Numbered from the stretch's first letter, positions 56,770 through 64,000 are shown. The stretch: 64,000 nucleotides of DNA from Halopolyspora algeriensis (GCF_003337235.1 NZ_QPJC01000001.1:218919-282918); one strand, 5' to 3'. Notes: generated by a model from the letters alone, not told the origin. Numbers and translations: made by a program.

Positions 56770-58032
56770 CTACCACAGCAGCTGGGAGGCGGTGTGAATG
56801 ACGAGTCCGGCCAGCGCGCCGACCACCGTGCCGTTGATCCGGATGAACTGCAGGTCCCGCCCGACGTGCGACTCGATCTTGCGGGATGTTTCCTCGGCGT
56901 CCCAGCGCTCCACGGTGTCGGTGATCAGTGTCGTGATCTCCGAGCGGTAGTGCGAGACCACGTACACCGCCGCGCCCTCCAGCCAGCCGTCCACCTTGGC
57001 GCGCAGGGAGGCCTCCTCGGCCAGCCGCCGCCCCATCGAACGCAGCCCGTCGCGGACGCGGACCCGCAGCTCGCCTGCCGGGTCCTCGGCGGCGTCCAGC
57101 AGCATCGTCTTCGCCGTGGACCAGGCCGAGGAGATCAGAGCACGCACCTCGGGATGCTCCAGTACCTGCTGCTTGATCCGTTCGGCGGTGGCCATGGTCT
57201 TCGGGTCGTGCTGCAGGTCGTCGGCGAACTCGACCAGGAACCGGTCGACGGCCTTGCGCATCTGGTGGTCGGGGTCGGTCTTGACCGCCCACGCGAAGGA
57301 CAGCACTTCGGCATAGACCTTGTCGGCGACCAGCGAGTCGAAGAATCTCGGCGACCACGAGGGTGCGCGCTGACTGACCACACGCAGCACGGTCTCGTGA
57401 TTGTCGCGGATCCAGTCGTAGGCGCGGTCGCAGACGAGGTCGACGAGGTTGTGGTGGGACCCGTCGGCGAAGACCCGCCCGAGGATCCTGCCGAGCGGCG
57501 GCGCCCAAGGCCGATCGAGCACTTTGCGCACGAGGGTTTGCTCGAACACCTCCTGCACGTCCTCGTCGCGCAGGACCTGCACGGCCCCGCGCACGGCGGT
57601 TGCCAGCTCCGCGGTCACCCGCTCGGCGTGCTCGGGATCGTCGAGCCAGGACCCGACGCGCCGCGTGATTTCGGCACGGTGCAGTTTGTCGCGTACCACC
57701 TGTTCCGACAGGAAGTTCGTGCCCACGAAATCCCCGAGGCTGTGACCGAGGACGTTCTTGCGCGTCGGGATGATGGCGGTGTGCGGGATGGGCAGTCCCA
57801 GCGGGTGGCGGAACAGGGCCGTCACGGCGAACCAGTCCGCCAGCGCACCGACCATGCCGGCTTCGGCGGCCGCGTTCACGTACCCGACCCAGGCGGGAGC
57901 GCCGATGCTTTCCTGCCACCGCGTGACCACGTAGATCGCGACGGCCAGCAGCAGTAGTCCGGTGGCGATGCCCTTCATCCGCCGCAGGCCTCGTCGCCGC
58001 TCGGCCTCGGCCACCGCTGTGTCCACCACCAC
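56770..58032 (-). CDS. DUF445 membrane protein
   Basis: A 420-residue DUF445 protein: an N-terminal helix (IATGLLLLAVAIYVVTRW), the signature WVGYVNAAAEAGMVGALADWFAVTALFRHPLGLPIPHTAI (split, about 50-90), IIPTRKNVLGHSLGDFV, a long helical region and a C-terminal helix (INGTVVGALAGLVIHTASQLL). Function unknown. A leaderless -10 (CACAAT) suggests the GTG at 58029 or 58032. Confidence 0.88.
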   Translation of the reverse strand: MVVDTAVAEAERRRGLRRMKGIATGLLLLAVAIYVVTRWQESIGAPAWVGYVNAAAEAGMVGALADWFAVTALFRHPLGLPIPHTAIIPTRKNVLGHSLGDFVGTNFLSEQVVRDKLHRAEITRRVGSWLDDPEHAERVTAELATAVRGAVQVLRDEDVQEVFEQTLVRKVLDRPWAPPLGRILGRVFADGSHHNLVDLVCDRAYDWIRDNHETVLRVVSQRAPSWSPRFFDSLVADKVYAEVLSFAWAVKTDPDHQMRKAVDRFLVEFADDLQHDPKTMATAERIKQQVLEHPEVRALISSAWSTAKTMLLDAAEDPAGELRVRVRDGLRSMGRRLAEEASLRAKVDGWLEGAAVYVVSHYRSEITTLITDTVERWDAEETSRKIESHVGRDLQFIRINGTVVGALAGLVIHTASQLLW

Positions 58033-58157
58033 TCGATTGTGACAGCTTTCGAGGGGATCATGGTGTGATCGAATCGGTCCGCCCGCGGCGTCCGGGTGCC
58101 GCAGGACCGGCAACCACCTCGAAGGCGGGTACCGCCCGCTCCTATACCCTCCGGGCC

Positions 58158-59327
58158 GTGCGTACTCCTGCTCTGACCTCCCGGCTGCGCCCGTTCACCT
58201 CCACGATCTTCGCGGAGATCACCGAGCTCGCGAAGCAGACCGAAGCCGTCAACCTCGGGCAGGGCTTCCCGGACACCGACGGCCCCGCGAGCATGCTGCG
58301 AGCTGCTCGACAGGCCATCGCCGACGGGGTCAACCAGTACTCACCCGGCACGGGAGAGCCCGCGTTGCGCGAGGCCATCGCCGAGCAGCGCCGCAACCAC
58401 TACGGCGTCGAGCACGACCCGGACGGCGAAGTCCTGGTCACCGTCGGAGCGACCGAGGCGATCACGGCCTCGATGCTCGCCCTGGTGGAGCCGGGCGACG
58501 AGGTCGTGGTGATCGAGCCGTACTACGACTCGTATCCGGTGGCGGTGTCCCTGGCGGGGGGCGTGCGCCGCACGGTGGGGCTGAGGCAGAGCCCGGATCA
58601 CCGTTTCGAACTGGACACCGAGGCCCTGCGTGCCGCGGTCGGCCCGCGGACCAGGGTCCTGGTGCTGAACTCGCCGCACAATCCGACGGGGACCGTGCTC
58701 ACCGATGCGGAGCTGGCGGTGGTCGCCGAGGTCTGCCGTGAACACGACGTGATCGCGGTGACCGACGAGGTCTACGAGCACCTGGTTTTCGACGGGCGCG
58801 GGCACACCCCGCTGGCCACGCTGCCCGGCATGTCCGAGCGGACACTGTCCATTTCCAGCGCGGGCAAGAGCTTCAGCGTCACCGGCTGGAAGATCGGCTG
58901 GGTGTGCGGCCCCGCGGAACTGGTCGCCGCCGTGCGTTCGGCCAAGCAGTTCATGTCCTTCGTCGGCGGCGCGCCCTTCCAGCCCGCGGTGGCCCATGCC
59001 CTGCGCACCGAACTCGACTGGGTCCGCGGGCTGCGCGAGGACCTGCAACGCAAGCGAAATCGCCTTGCGAACGGTCTTTCCGAGGTCGGCTTCGAGGTTC
59101 TGGCCGGGGAGGGCACCTACTTCGTCTGCGCCGACGTACGCCCGCTCGGCTTCGACGACGGTGCGGAGTTCTGCCGCTCGCTGCCGGAGCGGGCGGGGGT
59201 CGCGGCCATCCCGCTGCAGGTGTTCTGCGACAACCCCGATGCGGTGCGCCATCTCGTCCGTTTCGCCTTCTGCAAGCGCGACAAGGTCCTCGACGAGGCC
59301 CTCACACGGCTGCACAAGCTGCGCTGA
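58158..59327 (+). CDS. PLP-dependent class I aminotransferase
   Basis: A 389-residue class I aminotransferase: LGQGFPDTDGP, VTVGATEAITASMLAL, PYYDSYPVAVSLAGG, NSPHNPTGTVL, VTDEVYEHLVFDG and the PLP lysine in SISSAGKSFSVTGWKIGW. It resembles N-succinyldiaminopimelate or methionine/kynurenine-type enzymes; the substrate cannot be fixed. The GTG at 58158 is 7 bases after TACCCT, a leaderless pattern. It diverges from the DUF445 gene. Confidence 0.9.
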   Translation: MRTPALTSRLRPFTSTIFAEITELAKQTEAVNLGQGFPDTDGPASMLRAARQAIADGVNQYSPGTGEPALREAIAEQRRNHYGVEHDPDGEVLVTVGATEAITASMLALVEPGDEVVVIEPYYDSYPVAVSLAGGVRRTVGLRQSPDHRFELDTEALRAAVGPRTRVLVLNSPHNPTGTVLTDAELAVVAEVCREHDVIAVTDEVYEHLVFDGRGHTPLATLPGMSERTLSISSAGKSFSVTGWKIGWVCGPAELVAAVRSAKQFMSFVGGAPFQPAVAHALRTELDWVRGLREDLQRKRNRLANGLSEVGFEVLAGEGTYFVCADVRPLGFDDGAEFCRSLPERAGVAAIPLQVFCDNPDAVRHLVRFAFCKRDKVLDEALTRLHKLR

Positions 59328-59695
59328 CGGCGACAGGCAGTCACCTCTCAGCTTGACGCGTCCGGCGCTGCACCACGAGCAATGCCGGAAACCTGTGGCA
59401 GCACGGCGGAACGCTCACGCTGCCGGTGCGCGCGGTCGCCGCGACCGGCATCGTCACCCAAGTACTACACCCCGCCGCTTCCCAGGGAACTCGCCTGCTT
59501 GCACCAATTCGGATTGCGGTTGCCATCGGCCTGCCCCTGGTCCTCGGGCACCTGCCGCGGTGGCATCGACATGCCTCCGCGGACGGGCAGAGCATGGAAC
59601 CGAGCAGAGCGAATGAGAGATGGTTTCGCCCGCTCTCTAGCACACGAGTGCCCCACATCCTGCAGGCACGTCCGGTCGGGTGCGGAGGCGTTTCG
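59328..59695. other. Gene-poor boundary before the XRE-ImmA locus
   Basis: 368 bases with no ORF of good coding character. GC falls here compared with the genes to the left. It marks the change from conserved chromosome to accessory DNA. I see no tRNA or repeat that would be an attachment site. Confidence 0.4.
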
Positions 59696-60814
59696 TCAGT
59701 TCGAGGTGACGAGCTCCAGCTTGGGACGATCGTCTTCGAGCGGTGTCGAACGTTCTGTTCGTCCGCCTGCCAGTCCCAGTGGCACAAGTCCGAACACGTG
59801 ACGGTTGAGTTCCTCCCAGTCTAAGCTGATGTGATCCGCTATGTCTTTCAGACTCCCCTGCTCTCGAACAGCCTTGAAGACCTTCTGCAGCAACTGTGAC
59901 GTCTCACCGGTGGCTGCACTGTCAGGTTCGCCACGGCGGTACCCGCGGCGGGACAGATGAACGCAGACGGAGCGGTATTCCCAGTCAGTGAGCAGCTGCA
60001 GCTCATGTAGTCGATGGGTGAGCGCCATTGCGGAAACCGTCCACCTCTGCTTATCACGAAGGATTCGCTGTGCCGTCGCATGTTGCAGCCCACGAGAGAG
60101 CACATCAGCTTCAGGCATCAGGAACGCGGCTGCGAATCGGTTGGCCTCGTTCTCGGAAGATGGTCCATGCGGTGTGGCTTGCTCACCGTGAAGGACGAGA
60201 TGACCTAACTCGTGGGCTGCATCGAACCGGCCGCGTTCACCGCTCTTGCCGGTATTGAGCACGACGATCGGAGTCCCGTACCAGTACAGTGAGTAGGCAT
60301 CAACATCTGCACAGTCCTCAGCGAGAGTGAAGACCCTGACGCCGTGCGCCTCAAGTAGATGCACCACATTGGGGATCGCTGCCCGACCAAGGCCCCACCG
60401 GGCACGAACAATCTCAGCGGCTTGTTCGGGATCGTGATTCGTGAGGGTTGGCACGTCCGGGGTTGGTAGTTGGAAGTGATCCTCAATCCACTCGTTGAGC
60501 AGCAGTGCGTAACGGCCTGCTCCGCGTGCGGCATCCTTTTGGGCCACAGTCAACTTGCTCTTGGCGCGGAAGCTTACGGCCCCCTCGGGAATCTCTTCCA
60601 AGTCGGATCCGACGAGAAACTCCGGCCGTACTCCAAGGGCGTCCGCCAGTGTCGCCAAGCCCTCAGGCCCCGGTGTCGCCCTGCTGTTCTCGTAGCCGGA
60701 CAGAGTTATACGGCTGATCCCGCTGACTTCGGCCAAGCGGGTCAAGGTCAGTCGCCGTCGCTTGCGGGCCAGAGCCAGCCGGGACGGTGTCAATACGGTG
60801 CTTGCGGTGGTCAT
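59696..60814 (-). CDS. XRE-family regulator with ImmA/IrrE metallopeptidase domain
   Basis: A 372-residue protein. Residues 10-70 are an HTH_3 domain (RLALARKRRRLTLTRLAEVSG then SRITLSGYENSRATPGPEGLATLADAL). Residues 130-230 are an ImmA/IrrE zinc peptidase with HELGH (201-205) and a downstream Glu in SSENEANRFAAAFLMP. Such proteins cleave a repressor or act as antitoxins in mobile-element and phage-defence operons. The ATG at 60814 overlaps the upstream stop by 4 bases. The region has lower GC than its neighbours. Confidence 0.88.
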   Translation of the reverse strand: MTTASTVLTPSRLALARKRRRLTLTRLAEVSGISRITLSGYENSRATPGPEGLATLADALGVRPEFLVGSDLEEIPEGAVSFRAKSKLTVAQKDAARGAGRYALLLNEWIEDHFQLPTPDVPTLTNHDPEQAAEIVRARWGLGRAAIPNVVHLLEAHGVRVFTLAEDCADVDAYSLYWYGTPIVVLNTGKSGERGRFDAAHELGHLVLHGEQATPHGPSSENEANRFAAAFLMPEADVLSRGLQHATAQRILRDKQRWTVSAMALTHRLHELQLLTDWEYRSVCVHLSRRGYRRGEPDSAATGETSQLLQKVFKAVREQGSLKDIADHISLDWEELNRHVFGLVPLGLAGGRTERSTPLEDDRPKLELVTSN

Positions 60815-61440
60815 CGCCATGCTACGGAAACATCGATCGGGTCAGGAGCGGGCTGGTCGTCTTCCAGAGTGGCAGGTCCATCTAGGTTCAGTTCGGGCAG
60901 CAAGATCCGTGGTTTCCACGAGCGAACACGTGAGCGCCAGATCCTGCGGGGCAACGACAGCTCGCTACGGATGACGCGCTCGCCTTCATCAACGTAGTAC
61001 AGAAAATTCCAGGTGATCGGCTCGGGTTCGTCGTCCGTCATGCGCAAGGCAAGATCAAGCGCCAGTTGGTTCTCGGAGACGGCTCGGCTGGTGGCGGGTC
61101 CTCGCTCGTTGTGGGTGGTAGGGGTGCTTCTGGAACGGCCAGTGGTTGCGGTGCCGATACTAGGGATGATCCCGAACTCTCCGGTTGGCTCAACCACACG
61201 TCGGAGGTTGTACGTGTCGTCAGGAGTCCACGGGTTGTCGCGTCGACCGCACAGGATGCGCCGGAGCGCCTCGGCCGTCCATCCATCCAGCAGGTAGTTG
61301 GCGAAGCCAGGGGGAGCGAAGCCTGAGGGAGTCAACGATTCGGCGTACCCAGCGCGTAGAGCCTGATGGAACGGGGCGACACTCAACCCCATACGGCTCA
61401 GATGATCGACTGCATTCTGTCCTTCGACAACGACCGCCAC
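60811..61440 (-). CDS. Unknown partner of the XRE-ImmA regulator
   Basis: A 209-residue protein that I do not recognise. Its features are GFANYLLDGWTAEALRRILCGRRDNPWTPDDTYNL (split), an acidic middle and a Trp/Arg-rich C terminus (LPRRIWRSRVRSWKPRIL). It has no clear catalytic motif. The GTG at 61440 has GGAGGG 6 bases upstream. It is encoded first in a two-gene operon with XRE-ImmA, a layout shared by toxin-antitoxin and phage-exclusion pairs. It may be the toxin or effector; this is inference. Confidence 0.6.
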   Translation of the reverse strand: MAVVVEGQNAVDHLSRMGLSVAPFHQALRAGYAESLTPSGFAPPGFANYLLDGWTAEALRRILCGRRDNPWTPDDTYNLRRVVEPTGEFGIIPSIGTATTGRSRSTPTTHNERGPATSRAVSENQLALDLALRMTDDEPEPITWNFLYYVDEGERVIRSELSLPRRIWRSRVRSWKPRILLPELNLDGPATLEDDQPAPDPIDVSVAWR

Positions 61441-61466
61441 GCTGCACCCTCCAGCTAGTATATGGC

Positions 61467-61508
61467 CTTTACGAAATCATACCTCAAATGAGGTGGCGAA
61501 ACGTAAAG
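61467..61508. promoter_or_regulatory. Nested dyad operator upstream of the XRE-ImmA operon
   Basis: Two inverted repeats share one centre: ACCTCA-AA-TGAGGT (61481-61494) and outer arms CTTTACG (61467-61473) with CGTAAAG (61502-61508). It lies 27-68 bases upstream of the operon start and overlaps its probable -10 (TATGAT on the minus strand). It fits binding of an XRE dimer pair. Confidence 0.6.
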
Positions 61509-61615
61509 CAGGAGTCAGGGCGCGTTTTCGTGTGCGAAGGGAAGGTGAGCCCCGGCCTGCGCGAGCCGGCACGATGGTGGGGCAGGCCGGACCTCCGGGC
61601 AGTGGCCCTCCCTGG

Positions 61616-62092
61616 TCACTGCCCATCCCGGAGGAGGCGGTGTCCGCGTGTCAGTGGCGAACCCTCCGGGGCTGTGCACAGCACTGGAGCGTGCACCGGA
61701 TCAGCTTCGCACCACAGCGGGGAATGTGCGCGGCACCGACGCCGATCGAATGATGCCCCCCGAAGATCGACACAGCCCGTGTTGATCACTACTCTGTCCG
61801 ATGTCCGCCTGACCCCCAGGGGTGGACATCCGCGCCCCGCACTCCCGGCCGCCCCCCTAGCCGGTCGAGTGCGGGGCGCCTTTTCCTGCCCAGGACCTCG
61901 GATGATGGCCACTTCGACAGTGGCGTCTGCGTCGGGCTGCTCGCGCTCCTGCTCGCCGAGGCGGGCGTAGCCCAGCGTCTGGAGCTGCTCGTCGAGGCCG
62001 CTGCCCACGGTGGCCTGTCCGAGCTCGGTGCCCTCGTCGTCGACGACGTACAGGCTCGCTCCGGTCTCGCGGACAGCGTGGACTGCGTACAT
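61616..62092 (-). CDS. Small accessory-element ORF, C terminus uncertain
   Basis: The frame starts at ATG 62092 with GAGAAGAG upstream (MYAVHAVRETGASLYVVDDE, TELGQATVGSGLDEQLQTLG). The first 75 residues have good coding character. After about residue 78 it runs through a strong hairpin (61832-61879) and looks like non-coding sequence to the stop at 61616, so the natural end may have been lost or altered. No homologue recalled. Confidence 0.45.
   Translation of the reverse strand: MYAVHAVRETGASLYVVDDEGTELGQATVGSGLDEQLQTLGYARLGEQEREQPDADATVEVAIIRGPGQEKAPRTRPARGAAGSAGRGCPPLGVRRTSDRVVINTGCVDLRGASFDRRRCRAHSPLWCEADPVHAPVLCTAPEGSPLTRGHRLLRDGQ
61800..61884 (+). terminator. Double hairpin with U-tract (terminator or small RNA end)
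   Basis: Hairpin 1: GATGTCC (61800-61806) with GGACATC (61824-61830). Hairpin 2: GCGCCCCGCACTC (61832-61844) pairs perfectly with 61867-61879 and has an inner CCGGC/GCCGG stem, followed by TTTT (61881-61884). It is a strong rho-independent terminator on the plus strand. No plus-strand gene ends here, so it may close a small RNA. Confidence 0.6.
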
Positions 62093-62115
62093 GGTGCTCT
62101 TCTCGTGTGTGGTGG

Positions 62116-62460
62116 CTACGCCGCGGCGGGCGCGTGGGCGAGTACAGCCTTGGCGAGGTCGAGAGCGGCCATGTCCGCGGCGAGCCACCCGGTGGGCCAC
62201 TGGCCATGTTCGTCCGGCTCGATGGGGCGGTCGAGGTCGGTGGCGATGACGTCCGCGATCGCCGCGGCGGCTTCGGTGGGCACGCGGCCGGTGTGGCGGA
62301 TCTGCTCAGCCGTGACGGGCACGTGCGGCTCGATCGGGGCGGCCATGCGGGCGCGCTTGTCGAGCCACCGTGCGGCCTGCTCGGTGGCATCGTCCGGGAC
62401 GCCTGCGCGGTGAATTTCTGCGAGCCCATCGAGGGTCGTCTGCTTCGGACTGTCGCTCAT
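62116..62460 (-). CDS. Small accessory-element protein
   Basis: A 114-residue protein, acidic and Ala-rich (TTLDGLAEIHRAGVPDDATEQ, then IEPHVPVTAEQIRHTGRVPTE and AADMAALDLAKAVLAHAPAAA). GAGGAG precedes the ATG at 62460. Not recognised. It is part of a run of tiny minus-strand genes typical of actinomycete integrative elements. Confidence 0.6.
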   Translation of the reverse strand: MSDSPKQTTLDGLAEIHRAGVPDDATEQAARWLDKRARMAAPIEPHVPVTAEQIRHTGRVPTEAAAAIADVIATDLDRPIEPDEHGQWPTGWLAADMAALDLAKAVLAHAPAAA

Positions 62461-62472
62461 CGGTTGGTCTCC

Positions 62473-62610
62473 TCACTGGGTGGGTTGTCCGCTGCCGGGG
62501 CACTGGCCCTGTTCACCGGGCTGCCGGTGGATGGGTGCGGGCGTGCCGGGCGGGTCGGACGGTCCTCCGACGTACTGGCCGCACACGCTGCATCGAGGGT
62601 AGTCGGACAT
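62473..62610 (-). CDS. Small Cys-containing (zinc-ribbon-like) protein
   Basis: A 45-residue protein (MSDYPRCSVCGQYVGG, then GEQGQCPGSGQ) with a CxxC pair and one more Cys. The ATG at 62610 has a very strong AGGAGG site 6 bases upstream. A longer frame from 62889 shares this stop and overlaps the previous gene by 4 bases. The short form is preferred on the ribosome site. Confidence 0.55.
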   Translation of the reverse strand: MSDYPRCSVCGQYVGGPSDPPGTPAPIHRQPGEQGQCPGSGQPTQ

Positions 62611-62885
62611 GGCGGTCCTCCTGTGCTGGTGCATCGATCGGACGAGCCGGCGCCGCTGCCCTGGCAACATTGGCAGGGCCGCGGCTACCTTCACGGGCGG
62701 GTATGGGCTGCTACGTCGTACCCGCGCGTCGGCGGGGGAGGTTGTGTCTCCTGGCAGGCGCATCTCGGCAGAGGGCGCCGCACTTGGCGCGCTCGCTGCC
62801 GCCACCGCCCCAGACCGGGATGGGCGCGTGGCATGGGCAGTTGCTTGCTGCGGGAGTGTACGGCTTCCAGGCGCGGTCGCTGTCG
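62611..62885. other. Ambiguous coding stretch in the accessory region
   Basis: On the minus strand two frames are open: the extension of the 45-residue gene (start 62889, ATGA overlap with the upstream stop) and a Cys-rich frame (CPCHAPIPVWGGGG, AKCGALCRDAP) that lacks a start codon. One of them may be real; sequence alone does not decide. Confidence 0.4.
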
Positions 62886-63170
62886 TCATGCTGGGGTCAA
62901 TGTCTCCTCATGTCCTGGGCACTCGGCTGAGGTGACCGCCTCCGCCCAGAGATAGAGGCGGCCATTCTCGCGGCGCACATCGGCATGGATGCTGTCGCCA
63001 CGCGACGCGACCAGGTGATCGGCCGCGTGATCTCGGTCGAGGTGTTCCTCATCGGCCACATGGGCCGGAGAACTGTCCGGCTCGGCGAATGGAGGCTGCC
63101 GGGCGACGCGGTCGGGGGAGGGCTCGCGCCGCCCGGCAGCAGCGGCCCGGCGCCGGAAAGTTCGGGGCAC
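62886..63170 (-). CDS. Small accessory-element protein
   Basis: A 94-residue frame from GTG 63170. The last 60 residues (VADEEHLDRDHAADHLVASRG, SIHADVRRENGRLYLWAEAV) look coding; the Arg/Pro-rich first 30 may not, so a later start is possible. Not recognised. Confidence 0.5.
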   Translation of the reverse strand: MPRTFRRRAAAAGRREPSPDRVARQPPFAEPDSSPAHVADEEHLDRDHAADHLVASRGDSIHADVRRENGRLYLWAEAVTSAECPGHEETLTPA

Positions 63171-63188
63171 ATCGGCGCCGGGCCGGGA

Positions 63189-63467
63189 CTAGAGGCGCTC
63201 GAGTGCGTCGAGCACGCGGCGCAGGGTGGGCATGTCGGTCGACCATCCGCTCGCGTCCGGGTCGACGGTGGGCCACACGATGCTCTCGTCGGCCGTCGAC
63301 ATGAGCGGGATGCGCTCGGTGGGACGCTCCTGTTCGAGGAGTTGGGCCACGGTGAGCGCGCCGACTCCGCCGCCCGCGTGGGCGGGCTGGGGTTGCAGGC
63401 TCCACGCGAGGGCGAGAGCGGCCGTGGCCAGCGTCAGCGCGACGGCAGCGACAAGGGGGGCGATCAT
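63189..63467 (-). CDS. Small protein with N-terminal membrane helix
   Basis: A 92-residue protein with a single N-terminal helix or signal segment (MIAPLVAAVALTLATAALAL), then a soluble part with LTVAQLLEQERPTERIP and a Leu-rich end. It overlaps the preceding gene by 4 bases (ATGA). Not recognised. Confidence 0.6.
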   Translation of the reverse strand: MIAPLVAAVALTLATAALALAWSLQPQPAHAGGGVGALTVAQLLEQERPTERIPLMSTADESIVWPTVDPDASGWSTDMPTLRRVLDALERL

Positions 63468-63586
63468 CTGCGTCTCCGTTTCGTGCAGCCCCGCGTCAGG
63501 CGGCGCATCCAGTCGAGGGCGCTCTCGATGCCGAGCAGGGCTGCGACGATCGCGAGCAGCACGGCACCGAGCACGAGCGCGGTCAC
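63464..63586 (-). CDS. 40-residue membrane peptide
   Basis: One helix (VTALVLGAVLLAIVAALLGI) and a basic tail ending in TRGCTKRRRR. The GTG at 63586 and the stop both overlap neighbours by 4 bases, which supports real translation. Resembles small spread or transfer proteins of actinomycete elements in size only. Confidence 0.55.
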   Translation of the reverse strand: MTALVLGAVLLAIVAALLGIESALDWMRRLTRGCTKRRRR

Positions 63587-63765
63587 GAGCGCTGTCCCTT
63601 CTGCGGGGCGCCGTCGCAGGTCTGTTCGTGCGTGTCCAACACGGCTGTGTGGGGCTCGTACCAGCCGCACCGGTAGCAGGAGTGCGCCAGACGGTCGCGC
63701 CACTGCTCGACGGACTCGCCGGGCCGCTGCCTCATGTGCGGCTTGAAGGTGGCTTCGTTGCTCAC
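63583..63765 (-). CDS. 60-residue Cys-containing protein
   Basis: VSNEATFKPHMRQRPGESVE then LAHSCYRCGWYEPHTAVLDTH and TCDG: a CxxC and a later His and Cys suggest a small zinc-binding protein. Both ends overlap neighbours by 4 bases. Not recognised. Confidence 0.6.
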   Translation of the reverse strand: MSNEATFKPHMRQRPGESVEQWRDRLAHSCYRCGWYEPHTAVLDTHEQTCDGAPQKGQRS

Positions 63766-63989
63766 TGGCCCTCCCCGGTGGCGACCGCCTCGAGACAGTC
63801 CGGGCAGCAGGGGCGCTGGGTGCAGGGATGGCCGGGTTTGGCCCACATGACCGGCTGGCCGCACAGGCCAGGACCGTTCCGGTCTTCAGCGAGATGCACG
63901 GTGCGGTCACGCAGGTGCGGCGCGGGCAACCACCGCGGCCACACCTCCGGATGGAGATCGGGCACGGCCCACGTGCTCGGCGCTGTCAT
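63762..63989 (-). CDS. 75-residue Cys-rich protein
   Basis: A small protein with GLCGQPVMW and HPCTQRPCCPDCLEAV, which gives a possible zinc ribbon. Its stop overlaps the next GTG by 4 bases. First visible gene of the overlapping run, which probably continues beyond the window. Confidence 0.6.
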   Translation of the reverse strand: MTAPSTWAVPDLHPEVWPRWLPAPHLRDRTVHLAEDRNGPGLCGQPVMWAKPGHPCTQRPCCPDCLEAVATGEGQ

Positions 63990-64000
63990 GGCGTAACCTC

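Noticed and set aside
59341-59824. ORFs on both strands in the boundary region
   Set aside because: Composition is not protein-like, no ribosome sites, and they overlap the XRE-ImmA 3' end.
61493-61753. Plus-strand ORF starting inside the operator dyad
   Set aside because: GTG start lacks a ribosome site, lies within the palindrome, and the product has low coding character.

Overview
The window is high-GC actinobacterial chromosome. A mycothiol synthesis gene (mshA), a mycothiol-dependent isomerase family protein, a complete menaquinone gene set, BldC- and BldN-type developmental regulators, DUF2505/DUF2516/DUF3093/DUF4229 proteins, and many GTG/TTG starts with 4-bp overlaps point to a mycelial actinomycete, most likely Pseudonocardiales (Saccharopolyspora/Actinopolyspora type). 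The genus is an inference. From memory, gene order over most of the window follows the Mycobacterium tuberculosis Rv0472-Rv0558 region.

Layout. 1-1448: a PIN-toxin/excisionase-antitoxin cassette between two perfect 114-bp copies of the menG 3' end. 1401-11155: menaquinone genes menG, menF, menD, menB, menE and menA, with an isolated paaC and small membrane proteins. 11235-15768: a lipoprotein, a Cds1-type cysteine desulfhydrase, a BldC-like regulator and an EspI-like ParA ATPase. 15837-30865 (minus strand): one tight set, rex-hemA-hemC-hemD-hemB, then three small membrane proteins and DUF3093, hemL, a phosphoglycerate-mutase-like gene, tlpA, ccdA, resB and ccsB. It couples redox sensing, heme synthesis and cytochrome c maturation. 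A Rex-type operator lies upstream of rex. 31186-33766: a glutaredoxin-like protein, a BldN-type sigma factor and a HAD phosphatase. 33830-45328: acyltransferase, epimerase, proC, isomerase, senX3-regX3, gpmA, OsmC, YbjN-like and mshA. 45640-59327: an L,D-transpeptidase, SDR, a degenerate trypsin-like protein, murB, DUF2505, mycothiol enzyme, purU, YbaK, hydrolase, an hbhA-like gene with its XRE neighbour, a VOC/CGNR divergent pair, DUF445 and an aminotransferase.

From about 59.6 kb the character changes. An XRE-ImmA regulator and an unknown partner lie under a nested dyad operator. They are followed by a run of very small overlapping minus-strand ORFs typical of an actinomycete integrative element or prophage. 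No integrase, tRNA, rRNA or CRISPR array is visible.

The points most worth checking are the repeat-bounded toxin cassette, hemL continuing in frame from an upstream two-helix membrane segment, a trypsin-like protein in which all three catalytic residues appear replaced, an inverted pair of 180-bp repeats that each follow a stop codon, a palindrome shared by two convergent gene junctions, and the 60-62 kb regulator locus. No wholly new multi-gene system could be established from sequence alone.
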